Shown: positions 40,112 through 49,196 of the stretch, piece by piece | How positions within the stretch are numbered: the stretch's first letter is position 1 | Layout of the letters: every line of letters starts with the position of its first letter | Source of the DNA: Paracoccus sp. MC1862 | GTDB lineage: Bacteria; Pseudomonadota; Alphaproteobacteria; Rhodobacterales; Rhodobacteraceae | Direction: 5' to 3' | DNA: 64,000 nucleotides | Assembly: GCF_016617715.1 (NCBI RefSeq) | Contig: NZ_CP067225.1 | Coordinates: forward strand, 2,108,001-2,172,000 | Notes under the pieces: model-generated | What the model was told of the DNA's origin: nothing | The model's input: only the letters and a program-made list of their open reading frames with translations | Databases searched by the model: none | Program-made: the position numbers and the translations under genes

Positions 40112-40537
40112 TCAGATCAGGCCCACCTTGGCATAGAAGGCCCCCGGATCGACGCCGTCCTGATAGCCGATCCCCGAAGCGATCACGCAGTTGGTATTGT
40201 CGGCGCGTTCCAGCAGAACCGTCCACGTCCCCATCAGGTCCGAACCCCAAAGCTGGGTGCCGTCGGCCCGGCGGGCGATCAGGTTCTCCTCGAACTCGGC
40301 CTTCAGTGCGCCGCTGATGACCGGGGCTGCATCGCACCAGGGCAAGTTGCCGCTGGCCTCGGCCTCGACTGGCAGGCTGCGGGCAAGCTCGACCACCTCG
40401 GGGCCAGACAGGCCGGCAACGGCGGTCCAGCCCCTCACGGGCGCACTCAGGGCCGGCGACGGCAGGATGGCGGATTGCGCGGCGGAAACCGGGATGGTGG
40501 CAATGGCGGCGGCAAGGGCAATATGGCGAAAGCGCAT
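40112..40537 (-). CDS. Hypothetical secreted protein
   Basis: A 141-residue protein with a clear Sec signal peptide ([23 protein letters not shown], cleavage near the AQSA). The mature part contains two cysteines ([19 protein letters not shown]) that could form a disulfide, and a [15 protein letters not shown] stretch. I do not recognise the family; it is likely periplasmic. It lies upstream of ahcY on the same strand with a 94-bp gap and may or may not share a transcript. Confidence 0.65.
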   Translation of the reverse strand: MRFRHIALAAAIATIPVSAAQSAILPSPALSAPVRGWTAVAGLSGPEVVELARSLPVEAEASGNLPWCDAAPVISGALKAEFEENLIARRADGTQLWGSDLMGTWTVLLERADNTNCVIASGIGYQDGVDPGAFYAKVGLI

Positions 40538-40785
40538 GGGACACGCCTTTCTTGATGTTCAGGGCAGTTCATCTGCGTCGTGATAAAACGGCCACGGTCG
40601 GGACCAAGTTCCAAGATGGCATGAAAAAGTCGCTTGACAAGGCTGTGAGGGCCTGCAGGGCAGCCTGATATTGCTGGACAAATCATTTGGGAAAAAACCG
40701 CTGCGATCGTCTGGAAGGGTGGAAATCAGGCCCGGTCCCTGCAACACTCGACTCAAAATAATAACGTCGGGCGGCGGACAGGCAG
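40538..40785. promoter_or_regulatory. Divergent promoter region upstream of tamA
   Basis: A 248-bp intergenic region between divergent genes, noticeably more AT-rich than its surroundings near 40680-40770 (aaaaaac, aaaataataac). It should hold promoters for the secreted protein and for tamAB. A TTGACA-like hexamer occurs at about 40634, but no convincing -10 element sits at proper spacing, so no promoter is placed. Confidence 0.35.
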
Positions 40786-42675
40786 ATGACGAACTGGTGG
40801 ATGATGACTGTCGCGGCCACTGCGGCAGGATGCGTGCTGGCCGGCACGGCGGCAGCGCAGACCGGCAGCGGATCGGCCGCGTCCTCGCCATTCTCAGGGC
40901 TGTTCTCGCGCGGCGATCCGGTGGCCAACGCGCCGGTGGACCTGCAATTCCGCGTCACCACCGGCGACGAGGATCTGGAACGGCAGTTGCGGAACACCTC
41001 GCGCATCACCGGGGCGCTGGTCGAGGGACGCTATACCGCGCAGGACGTGCTGGCGGCGGCGCGGGCGGATTATTCCCGTCTGCTGGGGCTGCTCTACGAC
41101 GAGGGTTATTACGACGCGATGATCGACATCCGGCTGGACGGGGTCGAGGCCGCAGGCATCGCGCCGCTGGACGCGCCGCAGATTGTCCGGCAGGTCGTCG
41201 TGACCGTCGATCCGGGGCAGGCCTTCCGCTATGCACGCGCCGACATCGCGCCCGTGGCACAAGGGACCGAACTGCCCGAGGACTACCGGGTCGGAGAGAT
41301 TGCCCGCACCTCGGACATGCGCACGGCCGCCCGCGCCGGGGTCACGGGCTGGCGCGACCAGGGCCATGCCAAGGCCGATGTCGCCGCGACCCAGATCATC
41401 GCCGACCATGAAATCCACCGCGTGGACAGCCGCATCGCCCTGACGCCCGGCCCGCTGGTCCGCTTTGGCCAGTTGCGCGCCACCGGCAACGAACGGCTCA
41501 GCACCCGGCGGCTTTACAAGATCGCGGGCTTCCCGGAAGGCGACCGCTTCGACCCCGAGACGCTGGAGGAGGTCCGCCGCCGCCTGCGACGCACCGGCGT
41601 CTTTTCCTCGATCAACCTGGAAGAAGCCGAGGCGCTGAACCCCGACAACAGCATGGACGTGAACCTGACCGTGCTGGAACAGCGCCCCCGCCGCATCGGC
41701 ACGGGATTCGAGATCAGCAGCCACGACGGCGCGCTGGTCTCGGGCTACTGGATGCACCGCAACCTGCTGGGGGGTGCGGAACGGCTGCGGGTGGATGCCG
41801 AGGCGAAGGACCTCGGATCGGGCACCTCGGGGCGCGACTACAAGCTGGGGGTGCGGATCGACCGGCCCGCCACCATCGCCCCCGACATCACCGCATCCGT
41901 CGAGACGCGGGCCGAACGGCTGCGCGAGGAGGATTACGACCTCGACCTCGGCGTTTTCGGCTTCGGCCTGACCTGGCTTCCAAGCGAGCGGCTGACCGGC
42001 CAGACGACGCTGGAATACCGCCGCTCGCGCGTGACCGACGACACTGGCACCACGGATTTCGAGGTCTTGGCGCTGCCGACCTCGGTCACCTGGGATCGCC
42101 GGGACGAGCCGACGAACGCCCGCCGCGGCACCTGGCTGACCGGCACCGCGACCCCCTTCACCGGGTTGAACGACGAGGCCGGATCGGGCCTGCGCTTTGT
42201 CGGCGAGGGCCGCGCCTATCGCAGCTTCGGCACGGACGACCGCTTCACGCTGGCGGGCCGGGCACGGGCGGGGTCGATCTGGGGGCCGGAGATCGAGGAA
42301 ACCCCGCGCGACTACCTGTTCTATTCGGGCGGCGGCGGCTCGGTCCGTGGCCAGCCGTATGAATCGCTGGGCGTGCGGGTGATCGAGGGACCGGAGGGGA
42401 CAACGGTCAAGACCGGCGGCATGAGCGTGGCGAACCTGACCGCCGAGGCGCGGGTGCAGGTCCGCCCGCGCATCGGCGTCGTCGCCTTTGCCGACGCGGG
42501 CCGGGTCTGGGCCGACAGCACCTTCGACGGCGAAACCGACTGGCACGGGGGCGCGGGGCTGGGGGTGCGCTATGACACGCCTATCGGGCCGCTCAGGCTG
42601 GACGTGGCAGGCCCGGTAGGCGGCGACACTGGCGACGGCGTGCAACTTTACCTTGGACTCGGGCAGGCGTTCTGA
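40786..42675 (+). CDS. tamA: Outer-membrane assembly protein TamA (Omp85 family)
   Basis: A 629-residue Omp85 protein. It has a signal peptide (TVAATAAGCVLAGTAAAQ), then POTRA domains (residues about 50-300, including RFGQLRATGNERLSTRRLYK and FPEGDRFDPETLEEVRRRLRRTGVF, partly RRTGVFSSINLEE), then a C-terminal 16-strand barrel. Barrel motifs include the GxGGSVRGQPYE (V/I)RGY-like lid motif and the terminal LDVAGPVGGD...VQLYLGLGQAF with final phenylalanine. It acts with TamB in outer-membrane protein or lipid transport. Its stop overlaps the tamB start (TGATG). Confidence 0.92.
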   Translation: MTNWWMMTVAATAAGCVLAGTAAAQTGSGSAASSPFSGLFSRGDPVANAPVDLQFRVTTGDEDLERQLRNTSRITGALVEGRYTAQDVLAAARADYSRLLGLLYDEGYYDAMIDIRLDGVEAAGIAPLDAPQIVRQVVVTVDPGQAFRYARADIAPVAQGTELPEDYRVGEIARTSDMRTAARAGVTGWRDQGHAKADVAATQIIADHEIHRVDSRIALTPGPLVRFGQLRATGNERLSTRRLYKIAGFPEGDRFDPETLEEVRRRLRRTGVFSSINLEEAEALNPDNSMDVNLTVLEQRPRRIGTGFEISSHDGALVSGYWMHRNLLGGAERLRVDAEAKDLGSGTSGRDYKLGVRIDRPATIAPDITASVETRAERLREEDYDLDLGVFGFGLTWLPSERLTGQTTLEYRRSRVTDDTGTTDFEVLALPTSVTWDRRDEPTNARRGTWLTGTATPFTGLNDEAGSGLRFVGEGRAYRSFGTDDRFTLAGRARAGSIWGPEIEETPRDYLFYSGGGGSVRGQPYESLGVRVIEGPEGTTVKTGGMSVANLTAEARVQVRPRIGVVAFADAGRVWADSTFDGETDWHGGAGLGVRYDTPIGPLRLDVAGPVGGDTGDGVQLYLGLGQAF

Positions 42676-45600
42676 TGAAAAAGCTTCTTGCCGCCGTGGC
42701 ATTCGCACTGCTGCTGCCCTTGTCGCCGGTGGCCGCACAGGACCCTCCTGCGCCCGCCCCGGCCGAGACCGGCGACATCGCCACTGACGCCGCCGCGATT
42801 TCCGCCGAGGTCGAGGATGACCGTGGCTTCATCACCCGCTTCCTGGAACGCAACCTTTCGGATGCCGGCCGGCAGGTCGAGATCCGGGGCTTTCAGGGCG
42901 CGCTCTCCTCGCGCGCGACCTTCGAGGAACTGACCATCGCTGATGATGAGGGCGTCTGGATCACCATCCGCAACGGCGCGATCCAGTGGAACCGTTCCGC
43001 GCTGTTCGCCCGCCGCATCGACATCCAGGAGCTTTCGGCCGGGGAAATCATCATCCCTCGCCTGCCCGGTGGCGGCGAGTCCGGCCCCACGGCCGAGGCG
43101 AGGGAATTCGCCCTGCCCACCCTGCCCGTCGGCATCAACATCGCCCGCCTCAGCGCCGCCCGGGTGGCGCTGGGCGAGCCGATCATCGGCGAGGCGGCGG
43201 TGGTCTCCGTGGATGGCTCGATGAACCTCGCGGGCGGCGAGGGCGCGGCGCAGCTTACGATCAACCGGGTGGACGGCAAGCGCGGCGTCTTTGCCGTGGA
43301 CGCATCCTATTCCAACGAAACCACGGTCCTGCGGCTTGACCTGAGGCTTGACGAGGACGCGGGCGGGCTGTTCGCCAATCTCGTCGAACTTCACGACCGC
43401 CCGGCCGTGCAGGCCGAGATCCGGGGCGAAGGCCCCTTGCGCGACTTTTCCGCGGGCCTTCGGCTGGCGACGGACGGGCAGGACCGGGTGACCGGCCGCG
43501 CCTCGGCCCACGCCGAGCCGGGACAGGACGGCACCCCCGGCACCGCCTTCCGGCTGGAACTCAGCGGCGACGTGGCAAGCCTGCTGCCGCCCGAGAACCG
43601 CGCCTTCTTCGGCGCGCAGTCGCAGCTTCTGGCCGAAGGCTGGCGGGGCGAGAACGGCCGCCTGTCGATCCCGGCGCTGCTGATCGACACCGAATCGCTG
43701 AACCTCACCGGCTCGGTCACGACGAACGACCAGGGCGCGCCGCAGTCGGTGGTGCTGCTGATGACGCTGGGCGAGGATGCGGGCGCCACCACCCTGCCCG
43801 CCCGCCTGCCCCTGCGGGGCGAACCCATCGACGTGCAGTCGGGCAACCTGCAGATCAGCTATGACGCCGCGCAAAGCGACGCCTGGACCCTGAACGGCCG
43901 CATCCGCGACGTGACGCGCGGCGCCAACCGCATCGGCGCGCTGACGCTGAACGGCGGCGGCTCGGTCGTCATGGAAAACGGCGGGCTTGAGGCGGTGCTT
44001 GGCCGGATCGGCTTCGGGGCCGAGGGCCTTGCGCTGTCGGACGCGGGCGTGCAGGCCGCGCTGGGCAGCAGCATCTCGGGCGAGACCGGCTTCGACTTCA
44101 CCCCCGGCAACGCGCTGGAGCTTGCGGGCTTCAGCCTGTCGGGCCGCGACTATGGGCTGGGCGGCGAAATCCTGATCGACGGTCTGCAGTCGGGGATCAC
44201 CGTCTCGGGCACGCTGGACGCGGCCTACGAGGACGCCTCGCATCTGTCGGCGCTGGCCGGGCGCCCGCTGTCAGGGCAGGTCTCGGCCGAGGTCAGCGGG
44301 CTTTACACCTTGCTGACCCGCGGTTTTGACGCGGAAATCACGCTGAACGGCATGGATGTGACAGTCGATCAGGAACAGCTTGATCGACTGCTTGCAGGCG
44401 ATATCAGCATCACCGCCAGCGCCCGCCGGGACGAGACCGGCATCGAGATCCGCGATTTCAGCGTCGATTCCCAACGGCTGACGGGCCAGGCTATGGGCCT
44501 CATAAGCTCGACCGCGACCGACCTGCGGGCGACGCTGCGGCTGGCCAGCCTGACCGACGCCGATCCTGCGATGGCGGGCGGGCTGGAGGCCGAGGCAACC
44601 GTGACCGGCGCGCCCGGCGCCCGGCGCGTCAGCGTCTCGGGGATGGCGACCGACCTGGTGCTTGGCATCAGCGAACTGGACGCCGCCTTGCAGGGACAGA
44701 CCGAACTGACCGCGGTCGCGCAGGAACGCGACGGCAGCTTCGTCATCGACAGCTTCCGGCTGGCGAACCCGCAGATCGTGGTGGAAGGCGCCGGCAGCTT
44801 CGGCGAGGTGCTGGACGCCGCGCTGGAAGTCGAGGTTCCCTCGCTGACCGCGCTGCGCCCCGAGATGTCGGGCGCGGTGCAGGCCACGGGCCGCGTCAGC
44901 ACCCGCGACGGTGCCCGGGCAATCGAGATCACGGGCACCGGCGAGGACCTGCGGCTGGGCCAGCAGGACGTGGACGGCGCCCTGACCGGCACGACCGAGT
45001 TCCGTCTGTCCGCCGAACAGCGCGAAGGGGCCATCACCATCAACGACCTGCGGCTGGAGAACCGGCAGATGCAGGCGCAGGTCGCAGGGACGCTGGGCCA
45101 GAATGTCACCGACCTGAGCGGCAGCGCCGAGATCCGCTCGCTCGCCGCTTTCGGGCGGGGATGGCAGGGCGCGCTGCGCGTAAACGGCAGCCTGCAGGAC
45201 GACGGCAGCGGGGTGCGGCGGCTGGCGGTGGACGGCACCGGGCAGGATCTGTCGCTTGGCCAGCGCAATGTCGACGGGGTGCTGGCCGGGGAAACCCGGC
45301 TGACGGTGCGCGGCACGCAGGCGGGCCAGGTCTTCACCATCGAGCAGGCGCTGGTGGACAACCCCAGCGCCCGCGCGGACATCTCTGGCACCATCGGCAA
45401 TGGCAGCACGGATGTCAGCGGCGAGGTGGACCTGCGCGACCTGTCGGCGCTGGGCATGGGCTGGCGCGGTTCGTTCGAGGCTCAGGGCCGCTTTGCCGAG
45501 GATGGCACCGGCGTGCGGCGGCTGGTGGTGGACGGGGTGGCGAACAACCTGTCGCTGGGGCAGGCGCAGGCGGATGCCGCGCTTGCGGGCGAGACGCGAC

Positions 45601-47501
45601 TGATCCTGCGGGGCGCCGAGCGCGACGGTGTGCTGACGATCGAGCAGGCGGTGGTGGACAACGCCCGGCTGAACGCCACGGCGCAGGGCACCCTGGGCGG
45701 CGGGCAGACCGACGTGACGGCGCAGTTGCGGGCCGACAGCCTCGGCTTTCTTGGCGGCGGCATGGGCGGGGCGCTGAACGCCACCGCCCGGCTGACCGAT
45801 GCGCAGGGCGGCCGCCGGGTCACGGCCGAGGGCAGCGCGACCGGCCTCCGGGTCGGGAACGAACAGGCGGACCGGCTGCTTGCGGGGACGACGCAGTTCG
45901 ACGTAGCGGCGCTTCTGCCGGCGCGCGGCCCGGTCGGAATCGAGCGGCTGAACGCCCGGAACGGACAGGTCAGCATCAGCGCGGAAGGCTCGCCCGCCGC
46001 GCTGGACGTTGATGCGGCGCTGTCGAACCTGGCGCTGCTGGTGCCGGGGCTGACGGGCCCGGCGACGGTTTCGGGCAGCGTGGGGCAGACCGGGACCGGC
46101 TATGTGCTGGACCTGGCGGCCACCGCGCCGGGCGGCACCCGCGCCACCATCGCCGGCAGCGCGGCGGCGGATTTCTCGACCGCCGACATCCGCGTGGCGG
46201 GCATCAGCGACGCGGCGCTGGCCAACCCCATGCTGCGGACCCGGTCCATCGCGGGGCAGGTCGATTTCGACCTGCGCCTGCAGGGAGCGCCCGCGCTGGA
46301 GAACGTGACCGGCCGGATCAGCCTGCCCGGCGCCCGGCTGTCGGACCCGAACATCGGCCTGTCGGTCGAGAACCTGACCGCCACGGCCGACCTGAACGGC
46401 GGCCTCATCACCATCGACGCGACCGGGGCCATCGCCGAAGGCGGAACGCTGACGGTCACGGGGCCGGTCGACCTGCGGGGCGGCACCACGCTGGACCTGC
46501 AGGCGACCCTGAACCAGGTGGTGCTGCGCGACCCCAATCTTTACGAAACCGTGGCAAGCGGCACCGTCTCGATTTCCGGCAACGCGGCGGACGGGCCGCT
46601 GGTCGCGGGCACCATCACCCTGGGCACGGTCGAGTTCCGCATCCCCAACACCGGGCTGGGCGGCCGGGCGATCCCCGACATCATCCACCTGAACGACCGC
46701 CCGCCGGTGCGCGCCACCCGCGCCAAGGCAGGGCTGCTGCCCTTTCCCAGCGCCGACAGCCGCATCGCCGGCATGGTCGCGCCCCCCGCCACGCCCCCCG
46801 CGAATCCCGCGCGGCTGGACGTGACGATCAACGCGCCCAACCAAGTCTTCGTGCGCGGCCGCGGCGTCGATGCGGAACTGGGCGGCCAGATCCGCCTGAC
46901 CGGCACCGCCCGCAACGTCATCCCCATCGGCCAGCTTGAACTGATCCGGGGCCGGGTGGATCTGCTGGGACGCCGCTTCGACATGACCGAGGGGCTGATC
47001 GAGATGCAGGGCAGCCTCGTGCCGGTGCTGCGGCTGGTGGCCGAAACCCAGCAGGACGGGATCACCACCCGCATCATCATCGACGGCGACCTGCGCGACC
47101 CCGAGATCACCTTCCAGTCGGACCCCGAACTGCCCGAGGAGGAGGTTCTGTCGCAATTGCTGTTCGGCCGCGGGATCGAGACGATCTCGCCCCTGCAGGC
47201 GGCGCAGCTTGCCAATGCCGTGGCGGTGCTGGCGGGCCGGGGGGGCGAGGGTCTGGTCGGCAACCTGCGCAACGCCGCGGGTCTGGACGACCTGGACCTG
47301 GCCACGGATGACGAGGGCAACATCTCGGTCCGGGCGGGGCGCTACCTGTCACGAAATCTTTACAGCGATGTTTCAGTCGATGCCGACGGAAGGTCCCGCA
47401 TCAACCTGAATCTCGACGTGAATGAGGCGATCACCGCGCGCGGATCGGTCGCAAGTGACGGGGAAAGCACACTGGGGGTCTTCTTCGAACGCGACTACTA
47501 G
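42675..47501 (+). CDS. tamB: Translocation and assembly module protein TamB
   Basis: A 1608-residue AsmA-like protein with an N-terminal signal anchor (LLAAVAFALLLPLSPVAAQ) and a C-terminal TamB (DUF490) domain. The C-terminus has GRRFDMTEGLIEMQGSLVPVL, the LPEEEVLSQLLFGRGIETISPLQAAQLA block, and a final aromatic (FERDY). The middle is a long beta-taco expected to form a hydrophobic groove across the periplasm for phospholipids. Residues about 656-1150 contain five tandem units of about 100 residues, each recognisable by a G..(D/N)L.LG motif. It is coupled to tamA by a 1-bp overlap. Confidence 0.93.
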   Translation: MKKLLAAVAFALLLPLSPVAAQDPPAPAPAETGDIATDAAAISAEVEDDRGFITRFLERNLSDAGRQVEIRGFQGALSSRATFEELTIADDEGVWITIRNGAIQWNRSALFARRIDIQELSAGEIIIPRLPGGGESGPTAEAREFALPTLPVGINIARLSAARVALGEPIIGEAAVVSVDGSMNLAGGEGAAQLTINRVDGKRGVFAVDASYSNETTVLRLDLRLDEDAGGLFANLVELHDRPAVQAEIRGEGPLRDFSAGLRLATDGQDRVTGRASAHAEPGQDGTPGTAFRLELSGDVASLLPPENRAFFGAQSQLLAEGWRGENGRLSIPALLIDTESLNLTGSVTTNDQGAPQSVVLLMTLGEDAGATTLPARLPLRGEPIDVQSGNLQISYDAAQSDAWTLNGRIRDVTRGANRIGALTLNGGGSVVMENGGLEAVLGRIGFGAEGLALSDAGVQAALGSSISGETGFDFTPGNALELAGFSLSGRDYGLGGEILIDGLQSGITVSGTLDAAYEDASHLSALAGRPLSGQVSAEVSGLYTLLTRGFDAEITLNGMDVTVDQEQLDRLLAGDISITASARRDETGIEIRDFSVDSQRLTGQAMGLISSTATDLRATLRLASLTDADPAMAGGLEAEATVTGAPGARRVSVSGMATDLVLGISELDAALQGQTELTAVAQERDGSFVIDSFRLANPQIVVEGAGSFGEVLDAALEVEVPSLTALRPEMSGAVQATGRVSTRDGARAIEITGTGEDLRLGQQDVDGALTGTTEFRLSAEQREGAITINDLRLENRQMQAQVAGTLGQNVTDLSGSAEIRSLAAFGRGWQGALRVNGSLQDDGSGVRRLAVDGTGQDLSLGQRNVDGVLAGETRLTVRGTQAGQVFTIEQALVDNPSARADISGTIGNGSTDVSGEVDLRDLSALGMGWRGSFEAQGRFAEDGTGVRRLVVDGVANNLSLGQAQADAALAGETRLILRGAERDGVLTIEQAVVDNARLNATAQGTLGGGQTDVTAQLRADSLGFLGGGMGGALNATARLTDAQGGRRVTAEGSATGLRVGNEQADRLLAGTTQFDVAALLPARGPVGIERLNARNGQVSISAEGSPAALDVDAALSNLALLVPGLTGPATVSGSVGQTGTGYVLDLAATAPGGTRATIAGSAAADFSTADIRVAGISDAALANPMLRTRSIAGQVDFDLRLQGAPALENVTGRISLPGARLSDPNIGLSVENLTATADLNGGLITIDATGAIAEGGTLTVTGPVDLRGGTTLDLQATLNQVVLRDPNLYETVASGTVSISGNAADGPLVAGTITLGTVEFRIPNTGLGGRAIPDIIHLNDRPPVRATRAKAGLLPFPSADSRIAGMVAPPATPPANPARLDVTINAPNQVFVRGRGVDAELGGQIRLTGTARNVIPIGQLELIRGRVDLLGRRFDMTEGLIEMQGSLVPVLRLVAETQQDGITTRIIIDGDLRDPEITFQSDPELPEEEVLSQLLFGRGIETISPLQAAQLANAVAVLAGRGGEGLVGNLRNAAGLDDLDLATDDEGNISVRAGRYLSRNLYSDVSVDADGRSRINLNLDVNEAITARGSVASDGESTLGVFFERDY

Positions 47502-47644
47502 GCGAGTGAGACTTGCGCCACTCGCGCATAGAGAACGTGGCGGCATCCCGCCCGGCCCGGCGCGACTAACCTTGTGATCTTGCAGGGTGACGGGGCATTC
47601 TCTAATGCTTCGGAAACCGCCGCACCCCTCGGATCAGGATACTC

Positions 47645-49192
47645 GTGGAACGTCGTCATTTCATGGGCACGATGACCGCCGCGCTGGCAAGCGGCGTCAT
47701 GGTGCCGCGCCTCGGGCTGGCGCAGGCGGTCCCCGCCGCTTCCGAGCCCGTCCCTGTGGCCTTCGGCTTCGAGGAGGTGGCGCGGATCGCCACCGACCTT
47801 GCCCGCGCGGCCCATGTGGAACCGCCTTCCACGCTGGATCCGCCCTTCAGCGACCTCGGCTATGACGCCTATCGCGGCATCCGCTTCCGGCGCGAGGCCG
47901 ATCCCTGGGCCGATATTCCGGGCTTCGGGCTGGACCTGCTGCCGCCGGGCATGCTGTTCACCAAGGCAGTGCGGATCAATCTGGTCGAAGGGGGCGTCGT
48001 CCGGCCGCTGGGCTTCGACCCATCGGTCTTCGATTTCGACGAGAACACCTTTCCACCGGATGCGGCGCAGATGCCGCCCGGCAACATGGGCTGGTCCGGC
48101 TTCCGCCTGCGGACGGTGCTGAACCATCCCGGATTCCTGGACGAACTGGCCGTCTTCCAGGGGGCGAGCTATTTCCGCGTCCTCGGCCGCGGCAACCGCT
48201 ATGGCCTGTCGGCGCGCGGCCTCGCCCTTGGCACCGGCAGCCCCGAAGGCGAGGAGTTCCCCTTCTTCCGCGAGTTCTGGGTGCATACCCCCGACCCGGT
48301 GAACCAGTCGGTCACGGTGCACGCGCTGCTGGACAGCCCCTCGGTTTCTGGCGCCTTTGAATTCGTGCTGACGGTCGGCGACAACACGATGGTGGCGACC
48401 CGCGCGGCGCTGGTCCCCCGGCGCGACCTGGTGGATGTGGGCGTGGCACCGCTGACCTCGATGTTCTGGTTCGGCCCCGGCGACCGGGGCACATTCGACG
48501 ACTATCGTCCCGCCGTCCACGACAGCGACGGGCTCGAGATGGTGACGGGCTCGGGCCAGCGCCTCTGGCGCGGCCTGAACAACCCGGCGACGCTGCAGAT
48601 TTCGGCCTTTGCGGACCGTGATCCCCGCGGCTTCGGCCTGATGCAGCGCAGCCGCGACTTCGACGACTATCAGGACGCCGAGGCGCATTACGAACTGCGC
48701 CCCTCGGCTTGGATCGAGCCTGCGGAGGGCTGGGGCGAAGGGGCGGTGGTGCTGGTGGAAATCCCGCTGGACAGCGAGTTCCACGACAACATCGTGAGTT
48801 TCTGGAAGCCCGCCCAGCCGCTGCTGGCCGGGGTGCGCCATGATTTCGCCTATGGCCAGCGTTTCGGCGCGACGCCGGGCGACAGCTTCCCGGTGGCGCG
48901 GGTGCGCCATACGCGCTCGGGCCGCTCGGTCAACGCGCAGGGGGCGCGCAGCTTCTTCATCGACTTCGACCTCGACCTGTTCCGCGATCAGCCCGATCCG
49001 ACCGCCGTGGTCAGCACCTCGGCCGGCAGCGTCGAGCATCCCTATGTCGTCCGCCTGCCCGACGAGGGGCTGCTGCGGCTCGCCTTCGAGTTCCGGCCCG
49101 ACCGCGTTGACCTGGCCGAGATCACCGCCCGGCTGGAAGGCCCCGAAGGTCGTCTGAGCGAAACCTGGCTTCACCGCTGGACAAGGGGATGA
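47645..49192 (+). CDS. opgG: Periplasmic glucan biosynthesis protein OpgG
   Basis: A 515-residue OpgG/MdoG protein. The start is a GTG at 47645 giving MERRHFMGTMTAALASGVMV, a twin-arginine-like signal peptide; an ATG at 47663 would remove the arginines. Family motifs are FEEVARIATDLAR, YDAYRGIRFRREADPWAD, PEGEEFPFFREFWVHTP and RDFDDYQDAEAHYELRPSAWIEP, in part GLMQRSRDFDDYQD. It acts in the periplasm on the OpgH product, modifying or branching the osmoregulated glucan. It heads the opgG-opgH-opgC operon; 143 bp separate it from tamB. Confidence 0.93.
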   Translation: MERRHFMGTMTAALASGVMVPRLGLAQAVPAASEPVPVAFGFEEVARIATDLARAAHVEPPSTLDPPFSDLGYDAYRGIRFRREADPWADIPGFGLDLLPPGMLFTKAVRINLVEGGVVRPLGFDPSVFDFDENTFPPDAAQMPPGNMGWSGFRLRTVLNHPGFLDELAVFQGASYFRVLGRGNRYGLSARGLALGTGSPEGEEFPFFREFWVHTPDPVNQSVTVHALLDSPSVSGAFEFVLTVGDNTMVATRAALVPRRDLVDVGVAPLTSMFWFGPGDRGTFDDYRPAVHDSDGLEMVTGSGQRLWRGLNNPATLQISAFADRDPRGFGLMQRSRDFDDYQDAEAHYELRPSAWIEPAEGWGEGAVVLVEIPLDSEFHDNIVSFWKPAQPLLAGVRHDFAYGQRFGATPGDSFPVARVRHTRSGRSVNAQGARSFFIDFDLDLFRDQPDPTAVVSTSAGSVEHPYVVRLPDEGLLRLAFEFRPDRVDLAEITARLEGPEGRLSETWLHRWTRG

Positions 49193-49196
49193 GCGG

